Shown here: in pieces, positions 36,788 to 49,660 of the stretch | Layout: each line of letters begins with the position of its first letter | How positions within the stretch are numbered: position 1 is the first letter of the stretch | Origin: Panorpa germanica | Lineage: Eukaryota > Arthropoda > Insecta > Mecoptera > Panorpidae | Length of the DNA stretch: 64,000 bases | Assembly (NCBI GenBank): GCA_963678705.1 | Contig: OY783217.1 | Location: 3,472,001-3,536,000, forward strand | Direction: 5' to 3' | The notes under the pieces: generated by a model | Seen by the model: only the letters and a program-made list of their open reading frames with translations | The model's database searches: none | What the model was told of the DNA's origin: nothing | Program-made: the position numbers and the translations under genes

Positions 36788-38536
36788 CTAAAAAGAATAA
36801 TATTATTCTATATTAATTTTCTATAAATTATTGTTCAGAAAATAAAAAGTTTTATCGTAGAGAATTACAGCTTCAAATAATAGTGGATTCCGTTTGTAAT
36901 CAATATCATCATTAAAATTTGTGAATCTATATACTATAATCTAGTAAACACCTTGTTCAATGTTTTATAGGTTCACCGATCGTTATTATAGGTAATACTA
37001 GATTTTCCAATTGATGCAGTTATATTGCTTTAGTCTACTTTCACGTTCGAAAGATCTTAAACGATTTCTTCTTCAATCGTAGTGGGCGTCAGTGAATAGA
37101 AGACCACAGGTGCTGCGGAATGAACCTTCTACTTTTATATCATCAATAGAAGTATTTCTCACAGCTCTAAAATATCTTTTATTTAATCAGTGGATTATAT
37201 CATGTTGTGAGTTAAATTGAGTTATTTTTTAAATTTACATTTGAAGACAATTGAAAGTCGATAACATTCTATGTGATTAGTATCTTATACTGCCAATTAT
37301 TAATTATAAAGAAATCATCTAGAATCAGCTTACAGTCCTTTAATTTTCTATAATAACTGGTATCATGTTCAATTTGGTATGATAAAGTCATGTTTCACAG
37401 GAAAATTTACCGACATCTTCACATCGACCTGCTGTCTAATATCTGAATTGATACTCGGATTGACAGACGTCTGTATCAGCATTCGCGTGCTGTCAGATAC
37501 TGTCATATAATATCCCTCTCGACAGATTTATGTATGAAGTTCAAAACAACAAATATTCTCTATATATAATGTACGAGTATCTAACTATCATACATAGGAC
37601 TATATGCATATCCATATAATAATAATAAACTAAGATTTATTTTTAAATGATATGTAAAAAAAAATTGAGAAAGTAAATTTTAAATGTTGGATATTATTAG
37701 ACTGAAATATAAATTGTTAAATCTAAACGTGATACAAATGGTAAAGAGTTTGTAAGGCCGTAAAGACTATGAAGAAAGTGTAACACTATAATTAGCTTGT
37801 AGTAAGGTAGCAAGTGTGAAACTTGATGTGCAAAACTATTTCTATATAAGAAATAAAAAAAGAATGTTGAAGTTAGATTTTGGGAAGCTACCAAGTGTGA
37901 AGTTATTATTAGAATACAAAATTAATTATTTATTAGATTTCAGATACTCTTTTAATAGTCTAAGATCCCAGTGAGTGATTATTACGTTCATCTGATTTTT
38001 AATCAAATAGAATTGATGCCTATCGAAATATGGCAGCAAGTACTTTCAATTTAACACCTGGCACATTTCGTCTTTAGTTGACTGTTTAGCAGCAGTAATC
38101 ACGCAGTCGGATCTCTGACTAAGAACAGCAAGAGGTTCAGGTCTAACAATATATTTTGCAACATAATTGCAAATTATAAATTACTTTTAAAATAAAATTA
38201 TATTTAAATATATTTATTTTTCTTCATTTTAACGAAACCTGTTTTTAATCTCATTTACATTTAAATTGTAAATCTTTTTAAATAAAAGCACGCGGTATGC
38301 TATATATTGAATATAAGAATTAGGTCAAAATCTGTTTGAGAAAGCTCAGAGCTTTGTGCTTTGGGCTTTGGCACTGACGTTACTACACTAGGTAGAAATA
38401 TTTAACTTTAAAAAGTGTACTGTTACAGTTTAAACATAAATAATTGTAAAAGTTTTATTTAGATGAACGAATTTAATACATTACAATTGCAATATTTTTT
38501 ATTGTTTTAAATAATGTAGAAATAAACGAGGAGATA
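36788..38536. other. AT-rich non-coding block
   Basis: A minus-strand frame after an acceptor-like site (about 37170 down to 37079, containing RSTCGLLFTDAHYD) was considered as an exon but lacks a convincing donor. Confidence 0.45.
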
Positions 38537-38864
38537 ACAGGGTGATCAAAAATACTATTATTGAAAAATACGAAATAAAACACAGTTACCTGTATTTAAC
38601 ATAACAAAAACGTAATAAAGTAATGGTAAAATTTTAAATGGTAAAATTTACTAGTTTTTGGTATATACAGGGTGTATAAAAATGTATAATATCGATATTA
38701 AAACAGATCGATCAAAAGATGCTTATATAAATACAAAGACGTTGATGATCGTTACGTAGCTAAACAAAGAATATGGAAATATAATTGCTTTTTCCGACAA
38801 AGATATTGTCGGTAATCAACTAAATATATAATATAATACTATTTTTTCAGAATAATCACCCAGT
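38537..38864. mobile_element. Possible MITE with ACAGGGTGAT ends
   Basis: ACAGGGTGATCAAAAATA at 38537 and the complement of ACTGGGTGATTATTCTGAAA ending at 38864 form imperfect inverted ends. A further ACAGGGTGTATAAAAATG lies inside at about 38668. CAGGGTG starts are common among insect MITE-like repeats. No target duplication longer than 2 bp is seen, so the call is tentative. Confidence 0.38.
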
Positions 38865-39974
38865 ATCTATAGATTACGCTTGTGAAGCTTTTAACCATAG
38901 AAGATCTATAATAGTTCAAGAATCCATCGGAAATGTAAAGGCAGCCAAGTTGAACTAAATAGTACATGCATTAGAATTTGAATAAAAGAGGAAAATATAA
39001 AAAGAAAACGGAAATTATCACTTGAGATCTTCGTTTGTGACGCAACACACTTTTCAGAGATATTGAATATATAATATTTTGTCCTGTGCAGTGCTGTGTT
39101 GCGCTGTGCTTGTTTTAATGCATGTGAAGAGAAATTTATTTTATTTTTATTATGGATTTAAATTTTTGTAAGGAAATTATTGCTAGGTACTATGTATTTA
39201 GTTGCAGTCGTTGTATTTTTATATTTTATAGAAAATTGTTGGAAATTGCATTTGCGTGGCGTGGCGTGGTACGTGGTGCTTATATTTCTAAGCTTATTCC
39301 AGTATATCCGTTTGTTTTGCATTTTAATATTATTTTATGTAAACGGATATTGAAAATAAATTACATGCATGTATAAATAGCATGTTATATGGCTAAAGAA
39401 TGGCATGGTTTTAGCTTTAAGATTTGTTTCTATAGATGTAAGGTTTTGCTTTAAAATAATTGAAATTTTTAAAAGATGTCTTTCTTAAACGATCATTTAT
39501 ATGAAATGGTTGGTGACACAAACTTTATTTAATATCATTAGGTTGACAGCGTGTAAATTCTCATAGTTAATTCTTAATTCTAATTTCTGATTAACAGCTC
39601 CGTGTATTTTAAATTCTACATGTGCTATATTTTTTTAAATAATTTTTAACCGACAAAAATTTTTACAAAGAAAAAATCACAAACTACCAAATATGAGTTT
39701 GAAAAAATGATCACTGTTTAAGCAAGAAAGATAAAACAATTTTATTAAACGATTTAAAAGGGCCTCATGGAGACCTGAATTGTAATGTACCTCGTGAGAG
39801 CCCTTTATTCTAAAGCTACAATTGAATTTTTGATGAAAAACTGGAAAACGTTTCACACATACACACACACTTTAAAACAACACGAGGTAATTGAATTTAA
39901 ACTATTAAATTTTGATGTTCAATAAACTTTTATAACAGTGATTTGATTACAGAGGATTTTAATGTAATAGCCTA

Positions 39975-40003
39975 TGATGCTGATGCTGATGCTGATGTTG
40001 ATG
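39975..40003. repeat. (GATGCT)n hexanucleotide repeat
   Basis: Three perfect GATGCT units followed by imperfect ones (GATGTTGATGT). Confidence 0.9.
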
Positions 40004-41699
40004 TATATCTCGAGAGTTTATTTTAAATGAAGATGTTATAATGTTTTTGTAACGTTTATAGTACATTTATGTTAATTTAGCCAATACATAAGCAAATTAA
40101 AATAAACATTAAAAACATAAGTGGATATAAAAACAGTAAACTCAATTTCGATGGTAGATGATACCCTTAATATCAGTAGTTGTATCTTAAACAATTTGTA
40201 GCATACATTAGAGAATCCATGTTACTTTTCAGACACAAATAAATTTACATAGTATCGCGATAACATTTATTCAAACAAGAGGGATACGAGAATCAACGTT
40301 TGATCCAGAAACAAATCGGCACATCGTTTTCTTTCGTAAATAATGGCTGGGCTGCATTCAGTTATTTCTCTATGTTTCGTTTAGCTTAGTTTCGTTTCGT
40401 TGACAGCAAGTATACCATGTTTTATATAGGTATTTATTTAAGCCGTACATAAATGAAATTGTAGCGATAGTGCTTTACAGTGGCGTCCACATTAACATAT
40501 CTAAAGGGGCTTGTTTTAAACTTAATATAAATTTTATTTAAATGTTAGAAAAATAATAGCTAATAATATTAATAATAATTGAACAAGCATTGAAAAGAAT
40601 CCAATACGAATTCATGTTAAATTTAAATAAAAATTAACAATTAAAGCTCCATTTATACGGCTGATTTTTGATTTAACTGTTCTTCAAGGCTTTCTTGTAT
40701 TTGTAAAAATAAATGTACTTAGACTGAGTAAATTGATGCCCAAGGCTCCTGTTTCAGTTAAAAGCTCTTTACCATTAGAAGATATACTGATTCGGAGACA
40801 ACAATAAACAAATTGAAAATCGGTACACCACAACGACACAGATTGAAACCGCTTGAAAGATAAATAGAGATTTACTTAAAAGAAATAAATTCTCAGAAAA
40901 TTTAATTAAGTTTTAAGTAGAAACCCTTCTCAGAAATTGTAAAAACTCATGAGTAAGTCTGTCTGGAGGTTTCATAAAGTCTGCCTGAAGGTTAAGTAAA
41001 AAAATAATTAAATATTCCGAGTAAGAACAATTTGAATTTGCTGTATATATGTATACTCGTATCAAGAAGAAAAATATCGTGTTGCTGTAAACCAGGGTTC
41101 TTTTTTGCAAGAAAAAATTAGCCCTGAATTGGTTTATCGGGGGAATTGGAGAGAGAAACTACCAACACTTATTCTACAGCAAACGCAAGTAGCGCCACGT
41201 GCAGTCATTATTCTCAACTCGGTAATCGGCAGTAACTAACTTCAAATGTTCCCAAAAACGTTTATGTATGAGTGAGGAGATATTTATTTGTATATATGCT
41301 ATTTGCGTGTTGTATGGAAGGGGAACACTCATATAAAGATTACAAATTATTAATATATATATGTCTCAAAAACCCTTTCATGTAAAAACTATATTATCCC
41401 GCGGGCGACGTTTTCTGCATACAATCCCTTAATAAGGCGGTAACAACTGTCTGAGTGTCACATTAATTAAAAAGATGACTACATTTTAATTTAAATTAAA
41501 TCTTATTGTACTTTACTTATTTATATGTACATTGAATAACCTACTGCAAAACTGACTGCACCTATCAGTACGCTACTGGCGTTATCAGCTCTCAAAGTTT
41601 CACGCATTCTATAGGTTTATAATCCAAATACAATAAAATTAAATCGCTGGATTGTTGATCTTAGTAAATCTATTTTAATACCCTCTGATCTACAACGCT

Positions 41700-41760
41700 T
41701 GCTTGCGTGGCGTAGTGGTTCGAATATGGGACAAACCAACGAATGGGTCAACGAGGTATA
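41700..41760 (+). mobile_element. Possible SINE head with A-box-like motif
   Basis: TGGCGTAGTGG at 41708-41718 fits the tRNA A box (TRGCnnAGYnGG), and GGTTCGAATATGGG follows at once. The spacing is too short for a tRNA, so this is at best a rearranged tRNA-derived SINE. Confidence 0.3.
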
Positions 41761-42750
41761 GAACAGAAATACATTACATTATATGTATGGTTACAATGCA
41801 AATAAAAACAGCGCGCGAAAACAAAGAAAAATGAACTGAACAGCAGCTTAAATAGAAAAAAACTATTAATTAAAAGATTTTCATGTGATAAAAATGTGTA
41901 ATAATGAAAAAAATTATTATTAAAGTTAAGAAATATGTTTAAGCAAGTATTTACATATACATTAAAACTGTTTTGTGGATATGAGAATGGTCGTAGAAGA
42001 AATGATTTAAAATTGCAGCGAAAATCAATTTAATAAAGATTTTGCATTTTAGATTCAAACGTTTGCCCAGTTTTTCATCACCCAATTTATCAATTACCCA
42101 ATTCATCCCAGTTTTAATTAGAGATTAGAAATTGAAATACGATAATCTGTGGGATAAATTAGTTTAGTTTAGTAATAGTTTAGGATAGTTAGTAAAATTC
42201 CAAAAATTAAATTATGTACAAGAAATGAAGCCCAAAATCCAACGTAGTTAAATCAGAAAAACAAAGGAAATCGAGACAATCAATGTGTTATAATACACTG
42301 GATTATGAATCATATTCATATAGAAAGAGAAGCTATAATAATCTTTTAATAATATGAAAGAACCAGTTAAGCTTTTAATAACTCTAAGAAATATTGTTCA
42401 CTTCATTCAGTTCAGAAAGTGTCCAAAAATTGACTTAACCTTGGAATGGATAAAACTTTGGAATAGGTGGAAAGTGGGAAAGAACTCGTATGCATCCCGA
42501 TTCTTTTCTCTTGCACGTGTGTTACAATAAAGTCAATGCGTTTGATACAAACAGTACGGACCTGTGGAAACTTATCTTAATAATTCCTCATAAAAGGCTA
42601 ATAATTATAAATCAATTTCCACTTTATCATTGACAGCTTTAAACAAATTATGAACATTGAAACAAAACATTAATTTTAATTACCTTTGGTAATTACCTAA
42701 CCCACTTACTCACAGAGCAAAGCTCCAGGAGTCAACGAATACAGCTTCGT

Positions 42751-42776
42751 CTGAGTTGAGAGTCTCCTCGACTCAG
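42751..42776. other. Perfect short hairpin, 10-bp stem and 6-nt loop
   Basis: CTGAGTTGAG pairs with CTCGACTCAG (one G-T pair) around the loop AGTCTC. It lies in a GC-rich patch. Too short for a microRNA precursor; function unknown. Confidence 0.5.
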
Positions 42777-42877
42777 GATATAATAATACAAAGTATAACA
42801 TTGTAATATAATTAAAATCCTGGTAGTTATTTATTTTAATTGCTGTTGAAAATGTTTAACGTGTTAAAAGTGCATGC

Positions 42878-42911
42878 CGTTCGTTTCGTTCGTTCGTTCG
42901 TTCGTTCGTTC
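42878..42911. repeat. (CGTT)n microsatellite
   Basis: A tandem GTTC/CGTT tetranucleotide run, about seven perfect units after one interrupted unit. Confidence 0.95.
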
Positions 42912-43452
42912 TGTAGGTGTAAAGTTCTGAAGAAGTGGAAAACAGGTCAATTATCAGAGTTAGGTTTATTGTTATTTGTTACTCCATTAGGTAAAACGTT
43001 TCTAATTTATTTCATTTAACGTGCTATAGAGAGCTCTGCTCTGTTCGTGTAATCCCATGGTTCATTGTTCAGTGTTCCCCAGAGTTGAGTTGATTTCGTT
43101 CCGTGTATTATATATCTGTATTTAGTTATACAAGTATATTTATTATATACGATACCAGTAAAAGCAACTTTGAACTTCTGTACCTTTTTACTTCTACAAC
43201 TATGTCTACAAATCTGCAATTAGTTGCTTAATTCATTTCAAGTGCTGGAAAGTAATTTCAACTGTTATCGAATCAAATCGTTATGTTCTAGTAATTGTTT
43301 GGAAATATACTTTGTCTGAAATGTTCTTTTTGTTTTTGTGTTAATTCATTGCTTTGCTATTAAATTCTTACATTCAATTATACCCTATATACTGTGTAAT
43401 ACAATTATTAAAAACTTCTTTGAGATAGATTTATCGTAATATTACTAACCAG

Positions 43453-44128
43453 GAGGCCCGAAAAAGAAAAAGGAGTATTACGAAAGAAATGGAATGGCGA
43501 CAGAGGAGGCAGAGAGAAGAAGAGAAAGAGGCACAAATGTGGAAGAGGAGCTAAAGAGAAGAAACAGAGATACAGCAACAGGAAAGAATGGTAAAAATCG
43601 AGAAAAGCAATTACAACACAAGATATAAAAGTATTTGGGAGAGAGAGATACCACATTACTTAGGAGAAAAAGACACAAAAAACATGAGAAGGACTGCCAG
43701 ATTTAGATTGGGAAACGAGGAGAAAGGAAACAGATACAGGAAAAATAGCAAGAAAGGATGTGTGCGGAACGGAGATTGAAGCATTGGAGCACATTAAGTT
43801 TTCATGTCAGAAAAAAGTAATGAGCGAGAAGAACATTGTACAGTTATTAAAGGGAGGCAGTGAAGGGAAGAGGTGGATCGCGGAAATAGAGAAAAGGAAC
43901 GAGGAAAGAAAAGTAACGCCAGAGCAGAAGTGATTTTAATCTGAAGTGACAAAGAGACGAAGAGACAAAGAAGACAAGAAACGATGAGGAAACGATGAGA
44001 ATGAAGGAAGACTAGAGAAAATGAAGAGAGAGGGTCAAGAGAAGAAGAAGCAGAAAAGTACTATTGTAAATAGACAGAATGTAGATGGTAAAGCCGAAAG
44101 GCAAACAATTAATATAATATAATAATAA
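43453..44128 (+). mobile_element. 5'-truncated non-LTR retrotransposon (LINE) copy, 3' end present
   Basis: Seen: a purine-rich insertion flanked by a perfect 10-bp direct repeat TACTAACCAG (43443-43452 and 44129-44138), the target-site duplication. The plus strand encodes the C-terminus of a LINE ORF2: YKSIWEREIPHYL, RTARFRLGNEEKGNRY, a broken Cys-Cys-His-Cys knuckle, then EALEHIKFSCQ and a final stop at about 43932. A 3' untranslated region follows and ends in AATTAATATAATATAATAAT. This arrangement (RFRxGNE..NRYW followed by CxxC..EH....C) is typical of R1/I-like insect LINEs, though I cannot fix the clade. A frameshift near 43763 separates the two halves of the knuckle. The copy shares its 3' end with the one at 51867-52169. 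Confidence 0.88.
43588..43932 (+). pseudogene. LINE ORF2 C-terminal fragment with frameshift
   Basis: The first frame starts at 43588 and contains RTARFRLGNEEKGNRYRKNS, then Cys-Val-Arg, ending at a stop at 43777. The second frame takes over at about 43768 with TEIEALEHIKFSC and runs to a stop near 43930. Known layout: after the reverse transcriptase and a degenerate RNase-like region, many insect LINE ORF2 proteins end in a CCHC zinc knuckle. Here the His and last Cys are intact, the first Cys is present, and the second Cys is lost at the frame break. The reverse transcriptase and endonuclease are missing because of 5' truncation. Confidence 0.8.
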
Positions 44129-44138
44129 TACTAACCAG

Positions 44139-44736
44139 TTTCTGGTATCAAATAATCTATAATTTCTACGTCTTTACTTTAGTGTATTTTTGCAATCGTG
44201 CTCTCAATTATAAATCAAACAACGTGGTACCCCAGAGTTACGTCAGTCAGAGCCGTGTCTATGTTAACGGCTGAAACAGCCTGATATAAATCTAGTATAA
44301 TAAAGTACAACGTATAAAACCCTTGTAACAATAAGGTCCTAATTTAAATAGCCATACATTTTAATGCGAATGGGCATCATTATGCAGAGAAAAGTCCACA
44401 CGTTAATAAAACCAAGTTGTGGTTGTTTGGTCAGGACAAGTGGCAACGTTCAACGACGGACATAACGGTGGAAGGTAGAAAGGTTTGACGATCGGGCAAG
44501 GTTTAGTAATAATGACGATGACGACGATGATGTTGCTTTTTGCCTAGAAATTATCCCTCAAATCAGTAGTGAACAAGACTTTTTGCACGAGAGCCAAAAG
44601 CCAAGAGCCAAGTATGAATTTAAAGTTAAGTAATGAGGTAACTATAACTTACATCTCTCCAAAACTGTTCAGATTTATCATTCTCCAAGAATAGGCGAAA
44701 CTTCAACAATATTGTCGTGGATACGTTCTTGATGCA
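44139..44736. other. Non-coding block between LINE and mariner
   Basis: A GACGATGACGACGATGATG simple repeat at about 44513. No gene recognised. Confidence 0.5.
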
Positions 44737-44738
44737 TA

Positions 44739-45229
44739 CGAGGGTAGTTTGATAAATCAGTTACTTTTCTTTTTACGTTTTATTTCTCAATAAAAGATAT
44801 TTTTTTCGGCAAGTGGCGCTTTGTTTATTAACATAGTCTCATTTAAGCTCGATACGTTTAGTCCTGCGTTTTTCAAATTCTTTTATTCCTTCCAAATAAT
44901 ACGTTTTTTTAAGGCCCTCAAAATAGGGGTTTGCTTCAGTTGTTTCAGTGATAACCTCTTTGTTAGACCCAAATCTGTTACCACCTAGCCATTTCTTCAG
45001 GTTTGGAAACAGGAAATAGTTGCAGGGTGTTAAATCTGGAGATTTTGCTCGATGGGGTAGCGGTGACTACACACTCAATCGCAATCGCGGCATTCATAGC
45101 GCGGATAACTGTTCCGAATGGTCTGTTTTAATGACTGTCAAACAAAAACAGTATAGACTATAGTCTACTAACAGATGGCAGTTGACAGGAGCTGCGCGGA
45201 TAATTCACTGAATTATCAAATTACCCTCG
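44739..45229 (-). mobile_element. Internally deleted mariner with both inverted repeats and TA target site
   Basis: Seen: CGAGGGTAGTTTGATAAATC at 44739 and its near-perfect complement ending at 45229 (CGAGGGTAATTTGATAATTC read inward). Each is flanked by TA (44737-44738 and 45230-45231), the target duplication of the Tc1/mariner superfamily. The 491-bp body carries, on the minus strand, only the last 72 codons of a mariner transposase plus a 3' untranslated region. The segment encoding the N-terminal binding domain and the first two catalytic aspartates is gone, so this is a non-autonomous deletion derivative. Its inverted repeats differ from those of the copy at 7.4-7.8 kb, so it represents another mariner lineage. 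Confidence 0.9.
44839..45057 (-). pseudogene. Mariner transposase C-terminal fragment
   Basis: A stop-free frame of 72 codons with no start. It contains the motif SPDLTPCNYFLFPNLKKWLG, then GGNRFGSNKEVITE and GIKEFEKRRTKRIELK, then a stop at 44839-44841. In active mariners the motif is SPDLAPCDYFLFP, and the Asp is the third residue of the DD34D catalytic triad. Here that Asp is Asn, so this fragment would be inactive even if completed. Reading is uninterrupted over the whole fragment, which suggests a fairly recent copy. Confidence 0.88.
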
Positions 45230-45231
45230 TA

Positions 45232-45781
45232 TTAAAACTTTAAATTAAAAATGAATAGAAAGTGTATTATATTACCATTACGGTTAAGATGTTGGTCCAC
45301 AAACCACATTTTGTTCCTTACTGCTTTAACTCTTTATAGTAGTTATACGGATTTTAGTTCTTCTGTATTAGAGATAACAGTATTTTACTTACGAGAGCGA
45401 ACAAGATTCTCACACAGTGTACGGGCATACTCATACCGCACTCTATATAGCAGAAAGGGTTTGTGTGATTTTACGTTAGTCTAGAATCTAGATACTGATA
45501 AAGCACAGATCTAGTATTTAGAATAGGTCCTTGCCAGATATAGGTCCTTTAAGCTCCTTGCGGTCAATTTTGCTGATGCATGAGTTGATGGGTTTACATA
45601 TACTTGTAGATATTACGTAATGCTGTTAAATGAAGCTTGATAATGATGACTGGGCAGGGGCGTAAATTATGAACATTTATGTTAGGTTCTGTTGTATTTA
45701 AACCGTTATAACTATGATTAAAATACTGTACCTGTATAACAAACACACAGTGGTGTTCTTAAAGAGTTTTAGGCACAGGGC
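45232..45781. other. Non-coding block
   Basis: The 77-codon plus frame at 45251-45484 has no recognisable motif. Nothing else stands out. Confidence 0.5.
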
Positions 45782-46169
45782 TTTTTTTTTATTCATTTGA
45801 CCTTGACTTTTATTCGTCATAGGCACCATCGAACATTTTTATGTAAAATTTAACATGACATTATAATTATATTTCAATATTATCTAAATATTTAAATAAC
45901 TCGCTAATTCAATTTGAATCACTTAACAGAAATTTAGAATTAACACGGGAAGTTTTAATCACATCAATTATTTCGCTATTGAATTTTGATCTTTGTATAT
46001 TATAATTTATGCATTCAAATTTAATATGATCAAAAGTTCCTAATTCGCCACATTGACATTTTTCATCCGATTTAATATTAATATTGTACAGGTGAGCTAG
46101 AGTTTTACAATGATTACTTTTGATTCTGATTATAGTTAATATAATTTTGCGAGACGCATTTCTGAACCA
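45782..46169 (-). mobile_element. 3' fragment of a second LINE family, minus strand
   Basis: Seen: on the minus strand an 86-codon frame without a start (46169 to the stop at 45909-45911) reads WFRNASRKIILTIIRIKSNH then CKTLAHLYNINIKSDEK. It continues with the knuckle CQCGELGTFDHIKFEC and ends SKFLLSDSN. This is the C-terminus of a LINE ORF2 (region ahead of the knuckle, TxxxIRxxSNH; then CxC..C/H..EC). The 3' untranslated region of about 120 nt ends in a run of nine A at 45790-45782. The frame is intact over 86 codons, so decay is modest. A one-base slip near 46170 precedes it. It differs from the other LINE family in both knuckle sequence and tail (poly(A) against AT-rich TAA repeats). Target duplications were not resolved. 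Confidence 0.82.
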
Positions 46170-46892
46170 TCCAAGGCTTATTTAATTATAGGCTTATAAC
46201 TAATGTACAAAATGTTTTAATTGTTTTGTTATGCATAGACGTTTCCAATGGCATCAGCTTAGGATATTTTAATTATTAGTCTAAAACGTATGGCTTTCAA
46301 TTCCGAGGAAAACTCTTCTGGAATAACTTATAACGCTTTTGAATTAACTTTGGCATAAAAGCAAGTGAAAAATGATGACTAGAAAAATAAATATTTCTGA
46401 ATTGCCTATTCTAGATCATTTCAAAACTTCAGCCGCATCTGGATATATTTACTTCCTAAACATAGTTAATTGTATTTAACATTTAAACAATGTTATATTT
46501 AATTTACCTTTTTTTTATTTTAATTACCTTTTTATGGATAATGCAATTTTAACATCCAATAAATGGATTTTATAGAAAAGTTATATGACTGATATTATGA
46601 TATAGATATTTATAAATTATTTATCTTGAACTTTTGCAACTTTTCCCCCCTGACAAACATTTTACGTACGCATATGATCCAAAACAGTATCATAACGTAT
46701 ACAAACAATGTTTCTTTAATTATGTATAATATTTTCATATTTCATTGAGATACAATTTCCTTTTTTAAATTAAAACAACATACTGTATGAATGTAGTCAT
46801 TTATTTTGTGTTCAAAAACAAATACTTTTTTAGTATTTACAATATCATGTTCCAGTACCCGATATTAAAAACATAATATGTAAAGATTACAA

Positions 46893-46925
46893 GCAGGTAT
46901 AGCATAGTGGTTCATACATTGAAAA
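46893..46925 (+). mobile_element. Possible SINE head with A-box-like motif
   Basis: GCAGGTATAGCATAGTGGTT contains TAGCATAGTGG, an A-box-like motif close to the one at 41708. No B box was found downstream. Confidence 0.28.
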
Positions 46926-49607
46926 ACGAAAAACAAGAAGCACCTCGTATTTGTAAACAACAAAATATTGTTTTTAAAAACATAATGGTTTCCGTAAAAT
47001 ATATGTTATCAATAAATAACAAAAGTATGATTTATTAAAATGAAATACTATCAGGCTTATCACATAACTATGAATTTGTATTTATATTATTTTGAAGGAT
47101 ATATTTTCCTTGAACATGTGTGATAGCCCGTCTCAGAAATGTGTCTTTTATTTCAACTAATTTCGAACAAATTTTGTTGAAACCAATAACAATTTGATCA
47201 CTGTAGATATATATATATATACAACATATACGGTATGAATAACGAACAAAATATTTATTTAAGTAACTGAATATTTATAAATGAAAATGATTACAAAATA
47301 TCAGATGCTGTAACTGGATGATAGAATAATATTGATGTTTTGATTTCATTATCAATTGATATATGTAAAGTTCGCTTGGACGAATCGTGACCCGAGAATT
47401 GTGGAAATCACATGGCCATTGAACAATATCGAAAGGTCTATAGTCGGGTTAAGGGTTATCTGATTCCAATACTGACAAAACGCAAAAGCTAACATAACAG
47501 ATGGTGAAAAATAACGAACAGTTGCTTGCAAGATTAAAGTGTAAAGGTCAATGGCTTCAAATATTAATTAAATGGCATATGCAAATACCATTTATAGGAA
47601 TTTTTAGACACGTAGGCCTGGCTTTTAATAATTCTACTCTATTAATATTATTAATATATCATAAGTAATAACACCATCATAATCTTACTAAAAACACTTA
47701 CTTTGTAAGGTATATGTAAGGTTTATTTAATATAAATAAGTTTACCTTTTACATAAACACATTTAGCCTACAAATAAGTAAAACAAAAATAGTGACAATA
47801 TATGTAATTTTCATTTTTAAAACGAATTACAATTGAAATACAAATGAACAAATTTTATGACTATGTTAAATTTTGAACGTTTCATTTGGCACCCTGTATT
47901 TTTGAATTTCTTATACACCACTTTAGATAATAATTAATTCATGTTGGCATAATTAAGTAAAATTATAATTTAACCTCGGGCTAACTTACAACTTACCAGA
48001 TGAGTTCTTTGACGTTAGACAGCTTCCTCGTTAGACCCCGGATCCGGAAGTCTATTTTTAGACAATCAATACCGCTAATACTCATCAAAGAATCGTTAAG
48101 GACTAATTTTCCTTAAAATATTAGAATCATATACATTGTTATTTTATGTACTTCAGATATAAACGAATCCTCTTGTTACGCTTCTTGAAAGAAAGCTTCT
48201 TTATTAAGGAATTTTGAAGAGCTTTTCAAAATACACTATATACTAGTGTAATATTTTGATAATAAAAAGACACTTAGGGTAAAATATCAAACAAAATTGT
48301 TACATTTACCGTTTTACAGGAATAAAAATTAATGACCTAACAAAATATAAAAATAAAATTAAAATATAAATGTATAAACAATAGAATTTAAAAAATTTAC
48401 ATTATATGGAATTGTTAAAATTTAAATTAGACATAAGAAATTATATATAAAGAGTTGTCAACAAGAGGTGTCATTTTGAATTAGCCGTGATGATATTTTT
48501 ATTTTAATCTAAAGTAAATACTGAGGTTCTGTCAAATGCCACCGCAATGACGCTAAACAATGACGCGAAATTTCAAACAACACCTCCTGTGACACAAATT
48601 TGAATTTTACCACCACGTCTCATTTTTTCTTTGAGAGCCTCCGAATACACCTGCATACATATGTAGCATTTAAACACACTATTTCAATGCAAACATGTCA
48701 TAATTATATATATGTAGTATATTTAATTAGTGAAATCAACATAAAAACTTTTAAACATATTCTCTATGGAAAAATATTTATTTAACATTTTTACCATTGG
48801 GAAAAAAAGTAAGTGAATCACAAAATACGAAATGAATATTTAATTTAACAACAGCGTTTTAATATTTAAATATTTTTAAAAGTTATTAAATTGCGGAGCA
48901 TTTTCGTTCTTTTAGCATGATAACAAAAATTGAAAATTCTAAATATTTTTTTATGAAAAACAGATCTGTATATAAACTTTTAAAAATGCAGTAGTGTGAT
49001 AATCATCGATTAATAATAATACTAAAGAGAGAGTTAAATTTATTGGTATCATTTATAACAACGTGTTGTTGACCTATTGTCCACCCTGTACAACAAGCAT
49101 AGTCAACTTAGTAGCGTGTTGCAAGGCAACTCCCATAAGGAATACAATAAATCCTTAATCTCTAAGGTATAATAAAACAATATGTATAAATTAACACAGA
49201 GAAATGTACGAGCAATAAAATAATTTATACCAGCATATTTCATTTTTAATATTTCTACTCACTTCAGTAGTTAAAAGTAATAGTTCATATTTATCTAGGT
49301 AAATAATACTCGGAAGTGAATTCATTTTATAATAACCAGAAATAAGCTTGCTTCATAGAAAAATAATAATTTCTTTTTTGCTGAATTATTTTTCACATAG
49401 TAAATAGTACTCGCTTATTTTTAATTGCAGTTTTTTAATAATTGATATTAATTTTTTAAGAGATTGTAGTGCGGACAGACGGGTGAGTAGGAGTAACTAC
49501 TTTGTGAGAAATGGAGCATAAAAACTATTTGTAAGAGTATTCCTTAGTTTGCATTTGCATTTTTAATCGAAAGTAAATAAAGAATATATTGTATTAAGTG
49601 TAGGATA

Positions 49608-49660
49608 AAGCCTCATTCCCCCTCACTGTTTTGATATTCAATGTTTTTATCTAATATTTT
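49608..49660. mobile_element. MITE family A, terminal fragment
   Basis: AAGCCTCATTCCCCCTCACT then GTTTT, after TA at 49606-49607, matches the inverted-repeat end of the copies at 859 and 17241. The rest of the element and its other end were not found, so this is a truncated or very diverged copy. Confidence 0.5.

Larger units (their letters stand above)
38865..43442. other. AT-rich non-coding block
   Basis: Holds the GATGCT and CGTT repeats, the possible SINE head and the short hairpin listed separately. No gene recognised. Confidence 0.5.

Noticed and set aside
37079..37171. Minus segment with RSTCGLLFTDAHYD after an acceptor-like site
   Set aside because: Ends in a stop with no convincing donor, and its start phase does not match the candidate exon at 50482-50566.
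43408..43678. Two overlapping minus frames rich in Leu, Phe and Ser
   Set aside because: Antisense shadows of the LINE ORF2 fragment.
47998..48056. 55-nt minus segment between acceptor-like and donor-like sites (FRIRGLTRKLSNVKELI)
   Set aside because: Too short to support, and its end phase does not join the other minus-strand candidates without creating a stop or needing further exons.
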